A DNA stretch of 52,681 nt from an uncultured Muribaculaceae bacterium (GCA_910579105.1 CAJTRT010000014.1:1-52681); one strand, 5' to 3'. Positions 1-8,434 are shown, counted from the stretch's first letter. A program made the numbers and translations. Notes: a model not told the origin generated them from the letters alone.

Positions 1-53
1 CCCGACCCTCTGCTTGTAAGGCAGACGCTCTGAACCAGCTGAGCTAAGCGCCC
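1..53 (-). tRNA. tRNA-Val (anticodon TAC), 3' part outside the window
   Basis: Read on the minus strand, the sequence starts with a seven-base acceptor arm GGGCGCT (53 to 47), followed by TA and the D-arm beginning GCTCAG. The anticodon stem is TCTGC/GCAGA around the loop CTTACAA, giving anticodon TAC (positions 18 to 16), which reads valine codons. The window edge cuts the molecule after the anticodon arm and variable region, so the T-arm and 3' acceptor strand cannot be checked. The matching promoter lies just upstream at 73-104. Confidence 0.93.
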
Positions 54-72
54 CTCGTTCCCAAAAGCGATG

Positions 73-104
73 CAAAGGTAGGCAGTTCCCGCGAAACCGC
101 CAAA
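73..104 (-). promoter_or_regulatory. Bacteroidetes-type promoter of the tRNA-Val gene
   Basis: On the minus strand TTTG (104-101) is followed by 20 bases and then TACCTTTG (80-73), an exact match to TAnnTTTG. The tRNA 5' end is 20 bases further on, the usual distance for a tRNA transcript with a short leader. Confidence 0.75.
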
Positions 105-173
105 TTTTTAGGCAACTTTTTTGCGCCACCCTATTTTTGCGGCTTCAATGGCCCGCGGGTCGCGGTTTTTTGC

Positions 174-181
174 TAATTTTG
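174..181 (+). promoter_or_regulatory. Candidate -7 element upstream of the coiled-coil gene
   Basis: TAATTTTG matches TAnnTTTG exactly and lies 112 bases before the chosen ATG at 294. A second exact match, TATTTTTG, lies at 132-139. Neither has a TTTG at the expected upstream distance, so which one is used is unclear. The stretch 105-293 holds no other feature I can support. Confidence 0.4.
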
Positions 182-293
182 TCGGATAAGGTGGCGCGAG
201 ACGGCGGGAGCGCCTGTGTGCCAACCCCGCGCAACCAATGATGTTCCCCCCGCGCAACCGATATATTCCCGTAATACCATACAGCTGACAGAT

Positions 294-2081
294 ATGGCCT
301 TTTTAAAGTCGATAAAACGAGCGTTCGGCTTCGATGCCGAGGAAATCGAGGATGATTTCCCCGAAGGGATTGACGCCACAGTGACCCCGCTGAAAGAGCG
401 GATGGCGGCGATTCCGCAGCAGCCGGATTCCGCGGCCGATGCCGGCGCCGACCGCTCTGCCGCAGCCGTGGACGTTCCCCCGGAGGACTGTCCTGTATCG
501 GCTGCGGACGATGCCGGCCGGCGGCTGATATTCAGCCACGCCGTGCGGCTTATCAACGAGTCGCTTCCCGGGTTCCTCTCCTCGGCCATAAACCCGGAGG
601 AGCAGGAACGCTACCTGCTGAACGCGCTTGACGATGGTATGAGGCAGTACCTGTCGGATCTCGAGCGCCGGGCCCGGGCTGCTTACGAAAGCCGCTGGGC
701 GCGCGAGAAAACCGCGATGGACGGCCAGTTCGAGACAATGCGCGAGAAACTGCGAAAAGGGGAGGAGGATGGAGCGGAGGCCCGAAAGCAGCAGCTCAGC
801 GCCGAGCGCCAGAAGCGAGCCCTGAGCGAGCGGGTCCACGACCTTGAGAAGCAAATTGACTCGCTCCAGGCCGAAAACGAGCAGTATCTGCTTGAAAACA
901 AGAGCCTCGTCAACAAGTTGCGCATATGCTCCGTGCAGGAAAAGGATTCCGACGACCTCCGCGTGGAGCTTTCCCAGAAGTCGGCGGAGATAGTCAGGCT
1001 GAAAGCCGAGAACGAACGGCTCGCCACCGAGGCGGAAAAGCGCGAAGCCGCGATAGAGGAGCTGAGCCGGGGGGCCGACCAGGCTGCCGCCACCCACGAG
1101 CTGTCGCAGGCCATGGTCAGCGACCTGCAAGGGATGGCGAAAGAGGCCGCGACGCGTGCCGACGAGGCGGCGGCCCGTCTTGCCGAGGCCAACAGCCGCA
1201 TTTCTGAAATGACGTCGCGTCTTGCCGAGGCCAGCGCGCTCGCCGAACAGTCGCGCGCCGATTCGGAAGCGGCGCGCGGGCAGGCAGAGGAGCTTCGCGG
1301 CCAGCTCGCGAAGGCGCGCCAGCAACTAAAAGTAGTGCAGGAGGTGCGCGACCAGATCCAGCAGCTCGAGCAGGCGAAAATCGCCACCGACAGCGAGATA
1401 GCGGCGCTTCGCGAGGCCGCCAAGGAGAGCGAGGTCCTCCTGGAGGATATGAGGGCCGATGTCCGCCGCAAGAACACCGCCCTTGCCCAGCGCGACGCCA
1501 TGCTCCAGCAGGCGGAGGATGAGAAGCGCCGCCTGGAAGACCTTGCCGACTCTCTGCGGAAGACCATTGAGACCAACCTCCACCACCAGGCTCAGAGCGA
1601 GGCGCTTCTTCGCTCGGAAATCGACAGGCTGAAGAGTGTCGCCGCTTCTTTGCCGGAGGAGCCTCTGCCTCCGCTCGCGGTCGCGGAAGAGACGCCCGCT
1701 TACGCGGCTGTCACCGAGGCCGACGCGCCGGGAACCGCGTCGGGTTTCGCCGACCGCGATTCCGTACTGCCAGCCGATTTCTCGGATTTCAACGCCGCCC
1801 CGGCGGCCACACTCCACCCGTCAGTAACCGACGAGGCTCCGGCGCCACCGAAACCCCGGCGCTCCAGGGCGAAGAAGGCTTCCGGCACGGATGCGGAAAA
1901 GCCGAAGATCTCGGCAATTGACGAGAGCCTCGACAGCACGAACTGGCTGATCGCCACTCCGCCCGCCTCCAGGAAAACCAAGGCCGAGGCCGAGGCCGCC
2001 GCTGCCGACAACGAGTTCGGCTACCAGGAACCGGCGCGCCGGCAGCCACCGGAATCTCCGGCGCAGATGCTTCTGTGGTAA
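294..2081 (+). CDS. Long coiled-coil protein of unknown function
   Basis: A 595-residue protein that I do not recognise as a named family. The ATG at 294 is chosen because the N-terminus MAFLKSIKRAFGF looks native, while the in-frame extension to 216 reads as untranslated leader. The first 13 residues can form an amphipathic helix with basic and aromatic faces. Residues about 75-135 are helical and charged, and about 135-465 are an almost unbroken Ala/Glu/Arg/Leu coiled coil. A Pro/Ala-rich linker follows, and the last 45 residues look constrained, ending in QMLLW. No signal peptide or membrane span is seen, so it is probably cytoplasmic or attached to the inner face of the membrane. The S9 peptidase gene begins 34 bases downstream. 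A structural or scaffold role is likely; anything more specific is speculation. Confidence 0.85.
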   Translation: MAFLKSIKRAFGFDAEEIEDDFPEGIDATVTPLKERMAAIPQQPDSAADAGADRSAAAVDVPPEDCPVSAADDAGRRLIFSHAVRLINESLPGFLSSAINPEEQERYLLNALDDGMRQYLSDLERRARAAYESRWAREKTAMDGQFETMREKLRKGEEDGAEARKQQLSAERQKRALSERVHDLEKQIDSLQAENEQYLLENKSLVNKLRICSVQEKDSDDLRVELSQKSAEIVRLKAENERLATEAEKREAAIEELSRGADQAAATHELSQAMVSDLQGMAKEAATRADEAAARLAEANSRISEMTSRLAEASALAEQSRADSEAARGQAEELRGQLAKARQQLKVVQEVRDQIQQLEQAKIATDSEIAALREAAKESEVLLEDMRADVRRKNTALAQRDAMLQQAEDEKRRLEDLADSLRKTIETNLHHQAQSEALLRSEIDRLKSVAASLPEEPLPPLAVAEETPAYAAVTEADAPGTASGFADRDSVLPADFSDFNAAPAATLHPSVTDEAPAPPKPRRSRAKKASGTDAEKPKISAIDESLDSTNWLIATPPASRKTKAEAEAAAADNEFGYQEPARRQPPESPAQMLLW

Positions 2082-2115
2082 ATCCCCGCAATAAAACAAT
2101 GTCACACCAATAGCA

Positions 2116-4314
2116 ATGAATATCAGGCAACTTACCGCCTCTTTGCTTCTTGCCGCCGGATTTTCGGCCGTAGCGCAGAGCATCAACGTGGAGGCTTTGT
2201 CGAAATACGTCTACCCGGCCAACAAGCCGGCCGCTCCGAAGAACTTCGTATACATGCCCGACGGGCTGAGCTATCTGCTGCTCGACGGCGACGGATTGAA
2301 GGTGCGCCGCTACGACACCGCTACCGGCAAGGAGATAGAAACCGTGTTTGACGCCTCGCGCACCCGCGAGGCGAGCGTGGCCAAGGTCACGGATTTCACT
2401 CTGTCGCCCGACGGATCCAAGCTCCTCGTGTGCGGCGACAAGCAGCCGGTCTACCGCCGCTCGTTCAAGGCGCCGTATTACATATACGAGATCAAGCGCA
2501 ACATACTGCGTCCTCTGAGCCTTGACGGCGGTTTGCAGCAGTCGCCGGTGTTCTCGCCCGACGGCCGCATGGTGGCCTTCGTCGTTGACAACAACATACA
2601 TATCCGCAAGTGGGACTACAACACCGAGGTCGAGGTGACCACCGACGGCGAGCCAGGAAAGATTATCAACGGGATTCCCGACTGGACCTATGAGGAGGAG
2701 TTCGCCACCTCGTGCTCAATGGCCTGGTCGCCCGACTCACAGACCCTCTGCTACCTGCGATACGACGAGACTGAGGTGCCGACGTTCACATTCTCCCTTT
2801 ACGAGGGCTGGTGCGAGCCGAAGACACAATACGCGCTTTATCCCGGTCAGTTCAGCTACAAATACCCCGTGGCCGGGGAACAGAACTCGGTCGTGTCGCT
2901 CCGCAGCTACGATGTGGAGACCCGCAAGACAAAGACCGTGCGGTTCAATGACCCGCGGATAGAATACATTCCCCGCATCGGTTTCGGCGACGCTCCGGAG
3001 CGCCTGATCGTGAGCACTCTCAACCGGGCGCAGAACCGTATGGAGGTTTACGCGGTCAATCCGAAGTCGACCGTATGCCGCTCGCTGCTTGTCGAAGAGG
3101 CGAAAGCGTGGATCGCCCCGGCGGCTTACGAGGGAATGAGGCTCGAAAAAGAGGGTATCGCGATCCTCTCGGAACGCTCGGGCTGGAGCCACCTCTACAT
3201 TTACAGCTACGAGGGGCAGCTGCTGCGCCAGGTGACCTCCGGCGATTACGATGTCACGGCCTATTACGGGGCCGACACCCATGGCAACCGCTACTTCCAG
3301 TCGGTGCCTGCCGCCGGCAGCCGGACACCGGCCGCAGCAAACCGCGTCGTAAGCCGTGTTGACCGCCAGGGGAAGAAAACCGAGGTTCTCACTCCCGCCG
3401 ACGGATGGGCTTCGGCCGAGATGTCTCCCGCGGCAAATTTCCTGACAATCAACTACTCCGATGCCGCCACTCCCCCTGTCTACACCCTGTATAACGTCAA
3501 AGGGAAGGCCGTGCGTACCCTGGAGGACAACGCCGCCTACGCCGCCCGCTACGCGTCGCTTCCGCGCAAGGAGTTCTTCACCATGACGACCAGGGAGGGC
3601 GTAGTCCTGAACGGTTATATGATACGCCCGGCCGGGGCGGCGGCCAAGGCGCCGGTGATCATGTGGCAGTACAGCGGCCCCGGATCGCAGGAGGTGGTGA
3701 ACCGCTGGCGTATGGACTGGGACTACTACGCCGCGGCCGAGGCGGGATTCGCCGTGGTCTGTGTCGACGGCCGCGGAACTGGCGGTCGCGGAACGGCGTT
3801 CCGCGACGCCGTTTACAAGCGGCTGGGCCATTTCGAGACCATCGACCAGCTCGAGGCCGCGAGGTATGCGGCCGCGCTGCCGTTCGCCGATCCGGACCGC
3901 ATGGGCATCGCCGGATGGAGCTACGGGGGATACGAGACCCTTATGGCCGTCCAGGCCACTGGCAACCCTTACAAGGCGGCAGTGGCGATTGCCCCCGTCA
4001 CCTCCTGGCGGTTCTATGACACGGTTTATGCCGAACGGTTCATGCTCACCCCGCAGGAGAACGAGCGCGGATATGAGGAGAGCGCTCCCGTGAACTTCAC
4101 TGACAAAATGGGCTGTCGGTTGTTGTTAATGTCGGGCACTGCCGACGACAACGTGCACCTGTCGAACACGATGGAGTACGTCGCCGCCCTGCAAGGCTCC
4201 CACCGCTATGCGGATATGTTCCTGTTCCCCAACATGAACCACTCGATCAACGGCTGCGATGCCCGCGCCCTGGTCTATGGCCGGATGTTGGATTATTTCA
4301 AGCAGAACCTCTGA
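2116..4314 (+). CDS. S9 family dipeptidyl peptidase (DPP-IV type)
   Basis: A 732-residue exported serine peptidase that would remove N-terminal dipeptides, typically X-Pro, from peptides in the periplasm. A signal peptide (residues 1-20, ending VAQS) is followed by a DPP-IV N-terminal beta-propeller (about 60-450) and an alpha/beta hydrolase S9 domain (about 500-732). The nucleophile is Ser602 in GWSYGG. Asp677 in GTADDNVH and His709 in MNHSING are 32 residues apart, the same separation as Asp708 and His740 of human DPP4. The propeller also has the EE pair (WTYEEE) that in DPP4 binds the substrate amino terminus. The stop is five bases before the next gene, so the two are probably co-transcribed. 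Confidence 0.95.
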   Translation: MNIRQLTASLLLAAGFSAVAQSINVEALSKYVYPANKPAAPKNFVYMPDGLSYLLLDGDGLKVRRYDTATGKEIETVFDASRTREASVAKVTDFTLSPDGSKLLVCGDKQPVYRRSFKAPYYIYEIKRNILRPLSLDGGLQQSPVFSPDGRMVAFVVDNNIHIRKWDYNTEVEVTTDGEPGKIINGIPDWTYEEEFATSCSMAWSPDSQTLCYLRYDETEVPTFTFSLYEGWCEPKTQYALYPGQFSYKYPVAGEQNSVVSLRSYDVETRKTKTVRFNDPRIEYIPRIGFGDAPERLIVSTLNRAQNRMEVYAVNPKSTVCRSLLVEEAKAWIAPAAYEGMRLEKEGIAILSERSGWSHLYIYSYEGQLLRQVTSGDYDVTAYYGADTHGNRYFQSVPAAGSRTPAAANRVVSRVDRQGKKTEVLTPADGWASAEMSPAANFLTINYSDAATPPVYTLYNVKGKAVRTLEDNAAYAARYASLPRKEFFTMTTREGVVLNGYMIRPAGAAAKAPVIMWQYSGPGSQEVVNRWRMDWDYYAAAEAGFAVVCVDGRGTGGRGTAFRDAVYKRLGHFETIDQLEAARYAAALPFADPDRMGIAGWSYGGYETLMAVQATGNPYKAAVAIAPVTSWRFYDTVYAERFMLTPQENERGYEESAPVNFTDKMGCRLLLMSGTADDNVHLSNTMEYVAALQGSHRYADMFLFPNMNHSINGCDARALVYGRMLDYFKQNL

Positions 4315-4318
4315 TATT

Positions 4319-5668
4319 ATGTTCAGATCTAAACAACGCCGTGCCGGAATGACGGCGGCAATCTTCGGACTGTGGCGCAACTGGGCCGTGGCCGTGGGGC
4401 TGCTGACGGTGCTCGTGTTCCTCTCTCCGCTGATACCGTTGCAATGGCTTCCGCCGGTAAACGTGCTGTTTTATTTCGCGTTACAGGTAATAAGGCGTTA
4501 TCTCACGTCGCGGAGCGTCCCGACTTGCGGGCGTTTCCTGCAAGAGGTGTCGGTGGTGATGCTGATTACCGCCTTGTTCGTCATCTGGCTGTATTTCATA
4601 GGCCGGGGTGCCGATCTTTACGAGCTTACAGGGCAGCCGTATGATGCCTCGGTGCCGGTAATAGCCATACTGGTGACGGCGCCTGTCACAAGCGTGGTGA
4701 CGGGGCTGTACCTGCTGAACCGCCGCGAGCCGCGGATTTGCGTCAACTGCCACGCCAACTACGGCAACGTTGTGGAGTTCGGCTTCATCGGGGACCTTTA
4801 CAGACGCGAGTGGCGCTACCAGACGCGCCTGCTGTTCTGGCTTTCGACGCTTCTGACCATCGTTGACTGGGCTTATTACCTGGCGTTCTATGTCAATGTG
4901 AACCTCAACCGCGCCGACCTGTTCTTCTTCCTGTGGATGCCTATGGCGATCTATGCTGTGTCGTTGCTGTTCCTGGGCATGCGCTACTATTCGCTGTGGA
5001 ACTATTATTGCAGGAACGACGAGGAACACTTCGTCGAGAATCCGGGTACCACCACTCTACGCTACCTGGTGCTGAGCGACGACCGCTTGCTGCTCGATTC
5101 GGTCTCAGACCGTAGTGTGTTCGGCAACGGGTCCATGGTGAAGTTTGTCGACACACCGGTGGTGGTGCGCATACCTTACACCCGCCGCGTCAGCGAAATG
5201 GAGGCCGCGCAGCATTTCCGCAGCCGTACCGGGATAAACGGCGCGGAAATACGCCTGGCATACGACAGCCCCGACCATGTGACGTTCCAGAACATATTCC
5301 ACTATTTCGCTTTCCTTGACGACCCCGACGAGGTCGTCGATTCCAGAATCAACGGGGAGTGGTTCACCTTTGGGCGGCTGCGCCAGCTTATAAACCAGAA
5401 AATAGTCTCGCGCAACCTCACGGCCGAGATCCGGCGCGTGGTGACGGTGGCCATGGCCTGGAAGACGTACGACGAGAACGGACGCCGCCTCTACGGAATA
5501 AAGCATTACCGCCCGACATTCCACCTCCGCGACCTGCGCAAATGGCAGGTCGACTACAACGACAAGCGCTGGCTGGATGTAGCTCTGTTGAACCAGGATT
5601 CGGCCTTTTTCAGCCTGCGGCGTTTATGGCGTAAGATTATCGGCATGTTTGCCTGGCAAACCTATTGA
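4319..5668 (+). CDS. Five-helix membrane protein with CxxCH motif, unknown function
   Basis: A 449-residue protein without a family I recognise. The ATG at 4319 sits four bases after the peptidase stop; the in-frame extension upstream overlaps that gene and is disfavoured. Hydrophobic segments lie at about residues 18-45, 66-90, 104-130, 168-192 and 200-226. Between the third and fourth is Cys141-Val-Asn-Cys144-His145, a CxxCH motif. The remaining 220 residues are soluble, rich in aromatic and basic residues, and carry no motif I know. The stop overlaps nothing, but miaA starts one base later, so translation is likely coupled. CxxCH could bind haem c or a metal, or be chance; no cytochrome maturation genes are in view. 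Confidence 0.85.
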   Translation: MFRSKQRRAGMTAAIFGLWRNWAVAVGLLTVLVFLSPLIPLQWLPPVNVLFYFALQVIRRYLTSRSVPTCGRFLQEVSVVMLITALFVIWLYFIGRGADLYELTGQPYDASVPVIAILVTAPVTSVVTGLYLLNRREPRICVNCHANYGNVVEFGFIGDLYRREWRYQTRLLFWLSTLLTIVDWAYYLAFYVNVNLNRADLFFFLWMPMAIYAVSLLFLGMRYYSLWNYYCRNDEEHFVENPGTTTLRYLVLSDDRLLLDSVSDRSVFGNGSMVKFVDTPVVVRIPYTRRVSEMEAAQHFRSRTGINGAEIRLAYDSPDHVTFQNIFHYFAFLDDPDEVVDSRINGEWFTFGRLRQLINQKIVSRNLTAEIRRVVTVAMAWKTYDENGRRLYGIKHYRPTFHLRDLRKWQVDYNDKRWLDVALLNQDSAFFSLRRLWRKIIGMFAWQTY

Positions 5669-5669
5669 T

Positions 5670-6620
5670 ATGGACGGGAGGGTTATCGAACACCGGCCGC
5701 TGATAGCGGTCGTCGGCCCGACGGCTACGGGCAAGACGCGCCGCGCCGTCTGCATAGCGCGCCATATCGGGGGTGAGATCATAAGCGGTGATTCCCGGCA
5801 GGTTTACCGCGGCATGGACCTCGGCACGGGGAAGGATCTGGAAGAGTACCAGGGCACGCCATACCATCTGATTGATGTCGCGGAGCCTGGCACGAAATAC
5901 AATCTCTACCAGTTCCTCCGAGATGCCGGCAGAGCCTGCTCCGAAATCGAGGGCAGGGGCAACCTCCCGGTAGTGTGCGGGGGCACGGGGCTTTACATAG
6001 AGTCGTTTCTGAAAGGGACGGCGCTTCCAGAGGTGCCCGAGAATCCCGCGCTGCGGAAGGAGCTGTCGGGGAAGAGTCTGGAAGAGCTTACCGGGATTCT
6101 GGCCTCTATGAAGCGGCTCCACAATGTGACTGATGTCGACACATGCCAGCGTGCGGTCCGCGCGATAGAGATCCAGAGGTATTATGCCGAGCACCCCGAC
6201 GAGGCTGCAGCCGCTACCGACCCGGAGCCGCGGCCGGCGCTCGTAATAGGCATAGCCATTGACCGCGAGACGCGGCGCAGACGCATAACAGAGCGCCTCG
6301 ACGCGCGGTTGAAAGCCGGGATGGCAGAAGAGGTCGAGGGGTTGCTCGCCAAGGGGGTGTCCGCCGAGAGCCTTATCTATTACGGTCTCGAATACAAGTA
6401 CCTGACGCTCTACGTCACCGGGCAGATTTCCCGCGATGAGATGCGCGAGAAACTGGAAATAGCCATACATCAGTTCGCCAAGCGCCAGATGACCTGGTTC
6501 CGGGGTATGGAGAAACGCGGGATTCCGATCGCGTGGCTCGACCACGGGCTTTCGGACTGGGGGTTCGTTGAAAAAGTACTGCGGCTTTACAGCCGGTTGT
6601 GCGGCAAGTCGGGCTTATGA
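5670..6620 (+). CDS. miaA: tRNA dimethylallyltransferase
   Basis: The 316-residue enzyme transfers a dimethylallyl group to N6 of A37 in tRNAs reading UNN codons, in the cytoplasm. The P-loop GPTATGKT is at about residues 15-22, followed by the substrate motif DSRQVYRGMD and the C-terminal RQMTWFRG segment, all standard for MiaA. The segment usually reading IGTAKP is here LGTGKD, a divergence from the textbook form. Many Bacteroidetes genomes carry two miaA paralogues, so this may be one of a pair. The ATG at 5670 directly follows the upstream stop; a TTG seven codons earlier lies inside that gene. The stop TGA overlaps the next ATG (ATGA). Confidence 0.93.
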   Translation: MDGRVIEHRPLIAVVGPTATGKTRRAVCIARHIGGEIISGDSRQVYRGMDLGTGKDLEEYQGTPYHLIDVAEPGTKYNLYQFLRDAGRACSEIEGRGNLPVVCGGTGLYIESFLKGTALPEVPENPALRKELSGKSLEELTGILASMKRLHNVTDVDTCQRAVRAIEIQRYYAEHPDEAAAATDPEPRPALVIGIAIDRETRRRRITERLDARLKAGMAEEVEGLLAKGVSAESLIYYGLEYKYLTLYVTGQISRDEMREKLEIAIHQFAKRQMTWFRGMEKRGIPIAWLDHGLSDWGFVEKVLRLYSRLCGKSGL

Positions 6621-7657
6621 GCGGCAAGAGGTTCGCGGAAATCATCGCGGCAGTGACAATGGCTTGCCAGGCAGCGGTCGCCGCGCCTGAATTGGTGTGC
6701 GACCCTCCCGATTTCGTTCTTGATGATGGTGAGTGCCGCGTGGTGGCGCTCGATCGCGCCGCGGCCTCTGTGACGGTCTCGCTGGCGGTGGATTTTCCCC
6801 GTAAGGCTCTGTCGGGCCGTTCCGCTTCCGCGGCGCTAACGTTCATGGATTCCGTCGGGCGTCGGCTTTACGAGGCATCATTATCCATTGACGAAGACCC
6901 GTCGCTCGCAGGATTCGGCGAGCGCGCCTTGCGTCTCTCTGTTGATTCGGTAACGCCAGCCGCGGAACGCGTGCGCCTCCTTGACTTTTATCGCGGCAAG
7001 GACGCGAACATAGCCGGTGGTGTGAACTGTCTGTCCGCAACTATCGGAAACGGCACGGGGCGTTTCAGCGTCGGCGGCAACGCGATGGCCCTTGCCGGGG
7101 AAGTCCCCATGGGGGCGGTGGTTGCTTCGGTCGGGCTCACCACTGGCGCGAGGATGGAGATAAGGCGTTTCGCCGTTACCGAGGAGGCCGACCCCGCGGA
7201 GCTGTATATGACCCCGTGGACTGTTGAGACACTCACGGAACGTTTCGCGTCATCATCCGACCCGGTTGAAGGTTTCTGGAGCTTTCTCGACCGCGACAAT
7301 GATCCGGAATGGGCCATACCGGGCGGTTTCTACGAATTGGCCATAGTGAAATCCGGCGCGGCCCCTTTGCCGGAGACTTCTTCGGAATCCTCCGCCTCTC
7401 TTGCCTCTTACGACATAATCTATCTGTCTGGCGCCACAGTCGAGGGACGCTCGTGGATCCCTGGTATGAGAAAGGGCGCCATGACCCCGACGATTTTTGC
7501 CGACCATTACAAACTCTCCTGGATTGATGCCAGGTTCCAGACAGACTATCCCGAATGTACAGCCGACCTTTCGGCCTCCAACACGATTCTCACCCTGCGC
7601 TTCCCACTCCACCGCTCGCAGCTCCGCTTCTCGCGCCGCCCGCTTTCCCGGAAATAG
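6617..7657 (+). CDS. Secreted protein of unknown family
   Basis: A 346-residue protein starting at the ATG of an ATGA overlap with miaA, so it is translationally coupled to it. A signal peptide (about residues 1-28, ending AVAA) suggests export to the periplasm. The body looks like beta-rich sandwich sequence: an N-terminal half with alternating hydrophobics and a C-terminal half containing GFWSFLDRDNDPEW and DHYKLSWIDARF. These patterns recall domains found with Bacteroidetes glycoside hydrolases, but I cannot name a family. The C-terminus (PLHRSQLRFSRRPLSRK) is unusually basic and may be read-out past an older stop. Two palindromic repeats follow directly. Confidence 0.75.
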   Translation: MSGKRFAEIIAAVTMACQAAVAAPELVCDPPDFVLDDGECRVVALDRAAASVTVSLAVDFPRKALSGRSASAALTFMDSVGRRLYEASLSIDEDPSLAGFGERALRLSVDSVTPAAERVRLLDFYRGKDANIAGGVNCLSATIGNGTGRFSVGGNAMALAGEVPMGAVVASVGLTTGARMEIRRFAVTEEADPAELYMTPWTVETLTERFASSSDPVEGFWSFLDRDNDPEWAIPGGFYELAIVKSGAAPLPETSSESSASLASYDIIYLSGATVEGRSWIPGMRKGAMTPTIFADHYKLSWIDARFQTDYPECTADLSASNTILTLRFPLHRSQLRFSRRPLSRK

Positions 7658-7663
7658 ATCGAC

Positions 7664-7691
7664 GTGGGGACGCGATACCTCGCGTCCCCAC
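7664..7691. repeat. Palindromic GGACGC repeat, copy 1
   Basis: GTGGGGACGCG (7664-7674) and CGCGTCCCCAC (7681-7691) form a perfect 11-bp stem around the six-base loop ATACCT. It lies between two convergent genes and could stop transcription from both sides, although there is no T tract. It shares its core with the repeats at 7722 and 52638. Confidence 0.75.
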
Positions 7692-7721
7692 CCGAATGGC
7701 TTGAATCCCATCGCTCTATGC

Positions 7722-7741
7722 GGACGCGATGTATCGCGTCC
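7722..7741. repeat. Palindromic GGACGC repeat, copy 2
   Basis: GGACGCGAT (7722-7730) and ATCGCGTCC (7733-7741) form a perfect 9-bp stem around GT. The sequence continues CCACC exactly as in copy 1, so the two are tandem members of one family 30 bases apart. Confidence 0.75.
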
Positions 7742-7774
7742 CCACCGTTTGCCGCCAGATTACCGCAGCATAGG

Positions 7775-8392
7775 TTATTTCTGGCCGCGGTATTGCGGAA
7801 GCATCGGCACGGGGAACTTTGAGAAAAGCGTCTGCACGGCCTCCGAGATGCTTTGCAGGTTGCGGTACTGGCCGTTGCCGTTGTCGATGATCGTGGCTAC
7901 CGAGGCCGAGTAGAGGGGTAGTTTCGTGTCGATGTTCACGAAATCCATCGTCAGCACCCCTTCCTTGTATATGCCGGTGATTACCTGCGCGTTCGAGTAG
8001 TAGGCGGGATTCCAGTAGGGGCCGTAGTTGTAGCGCGGCCACATATAGTAGGGGTAGTAGGGGCCGTTGTATGGGAAATAGCCGGCGGGGGGCATCAGCG
8101 GCTCGGTCTGTATCTCCTTCTGCGTTGTCACGGCGATGTTGATCAGCAGCGGCGACTGGGGCGATTCAGTGAAACCGCGCATCACCATCTCCTGCCGTAT
8201 CGCGGCGGCGATGTTATAGTAGGTCACCATCTCCATACCAGGGGGGAGTTTGCCCATGTCGGGGGTGACGATGCGGAATGTCTTATACTGCGCGAGGTCG
8301 GCGTTGTTGTAGACCTCGCTGTTGACGAGTTGGAACGGGGAGCAGGAGCAGAGAAGCGCCACCAGCGCTATAAAGCTGAAAATCTTTTTCAT
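7775..8392 (-). CDS. DUF4136 lipoprotein
   Basis: A 205-residue lipoprotein. The start at 8392 gives a clean signal (MKKIFSF) with lipobox LCSC at Cys17; the open frame runs much further upstream but that part is noise. Residues 30-190 match the DUF4136 pattern seen in many Gram-negative envelope lipoproteins: YKTFRIV early, an internal helix with IAAAIRQEMVMRGF, and LLINIAVTTQKE. A Tyr/Pro-rich stretch (about 120-145, GPYYPYYMWP) lies mid-domain, then a strand VLTMDFVNIDTKLPLYSAS. DUF4136 members have no established biochemical role. Its gene is divergent from pyrK, and its leader contains the hairpin at 8416-8434. Confidence 0.85.
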   Translation of the reverse strand: MKKIFSFIALVALLCSCSPFQLVNSEVYNNADLAQYKTFRIVTPDMGKLPPGMEMVTYYNIAAAIRQEMVMRGFTESPQSPLLINIAVTTQKEIQTEPLMPPAGYFPYNGPYYPYYMWPRYNYGPYWNPAYYSNAQVITGIYKEGVLTMDFVNIDTKLPLYSASVATIIDNGNGQYRNLQSISEAVQTLFSKFPVPMLPQYRGQK

Positions 8393-8415
8393 ACCCTCGG
8401 TATTTATGGTTCGCG

Positions 8416-8434
8416 AGGCACCGCGCAGGTGCCT
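8416..8434. promoter_or_regulatory. Hairpin in the leader of the DUF4136 gene
   Basis: AGGCACC (8416-8422) and GGTGCCT (8428-8434) form a 7-bp stem with loop GCGCA, 24 bases before the start codon at 8392. It may affect translation or bind a regulator; nothing further can be said. Confidence 0.4.

Noticed and set aside
303..1325. A 340-codon minus-strand frame under the coiled-coil gene
   Set aside because: A shadow of the Ala/Glu/Arg-rich coding sequence; no start signal or domain.
2737..3831. A 364-codon minus-strand frame inside the S9 peptidase gene
   Set aside because: The opposite frame has all DPP-IV catalytic residues; this one has no recognisable motif and is a composition artefact.
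7664..7741. The tandem repeats as a small CRISPR array
   Set aside because: Only two units, each a palindrome, without spacers of constant length and without cas genes nearby.
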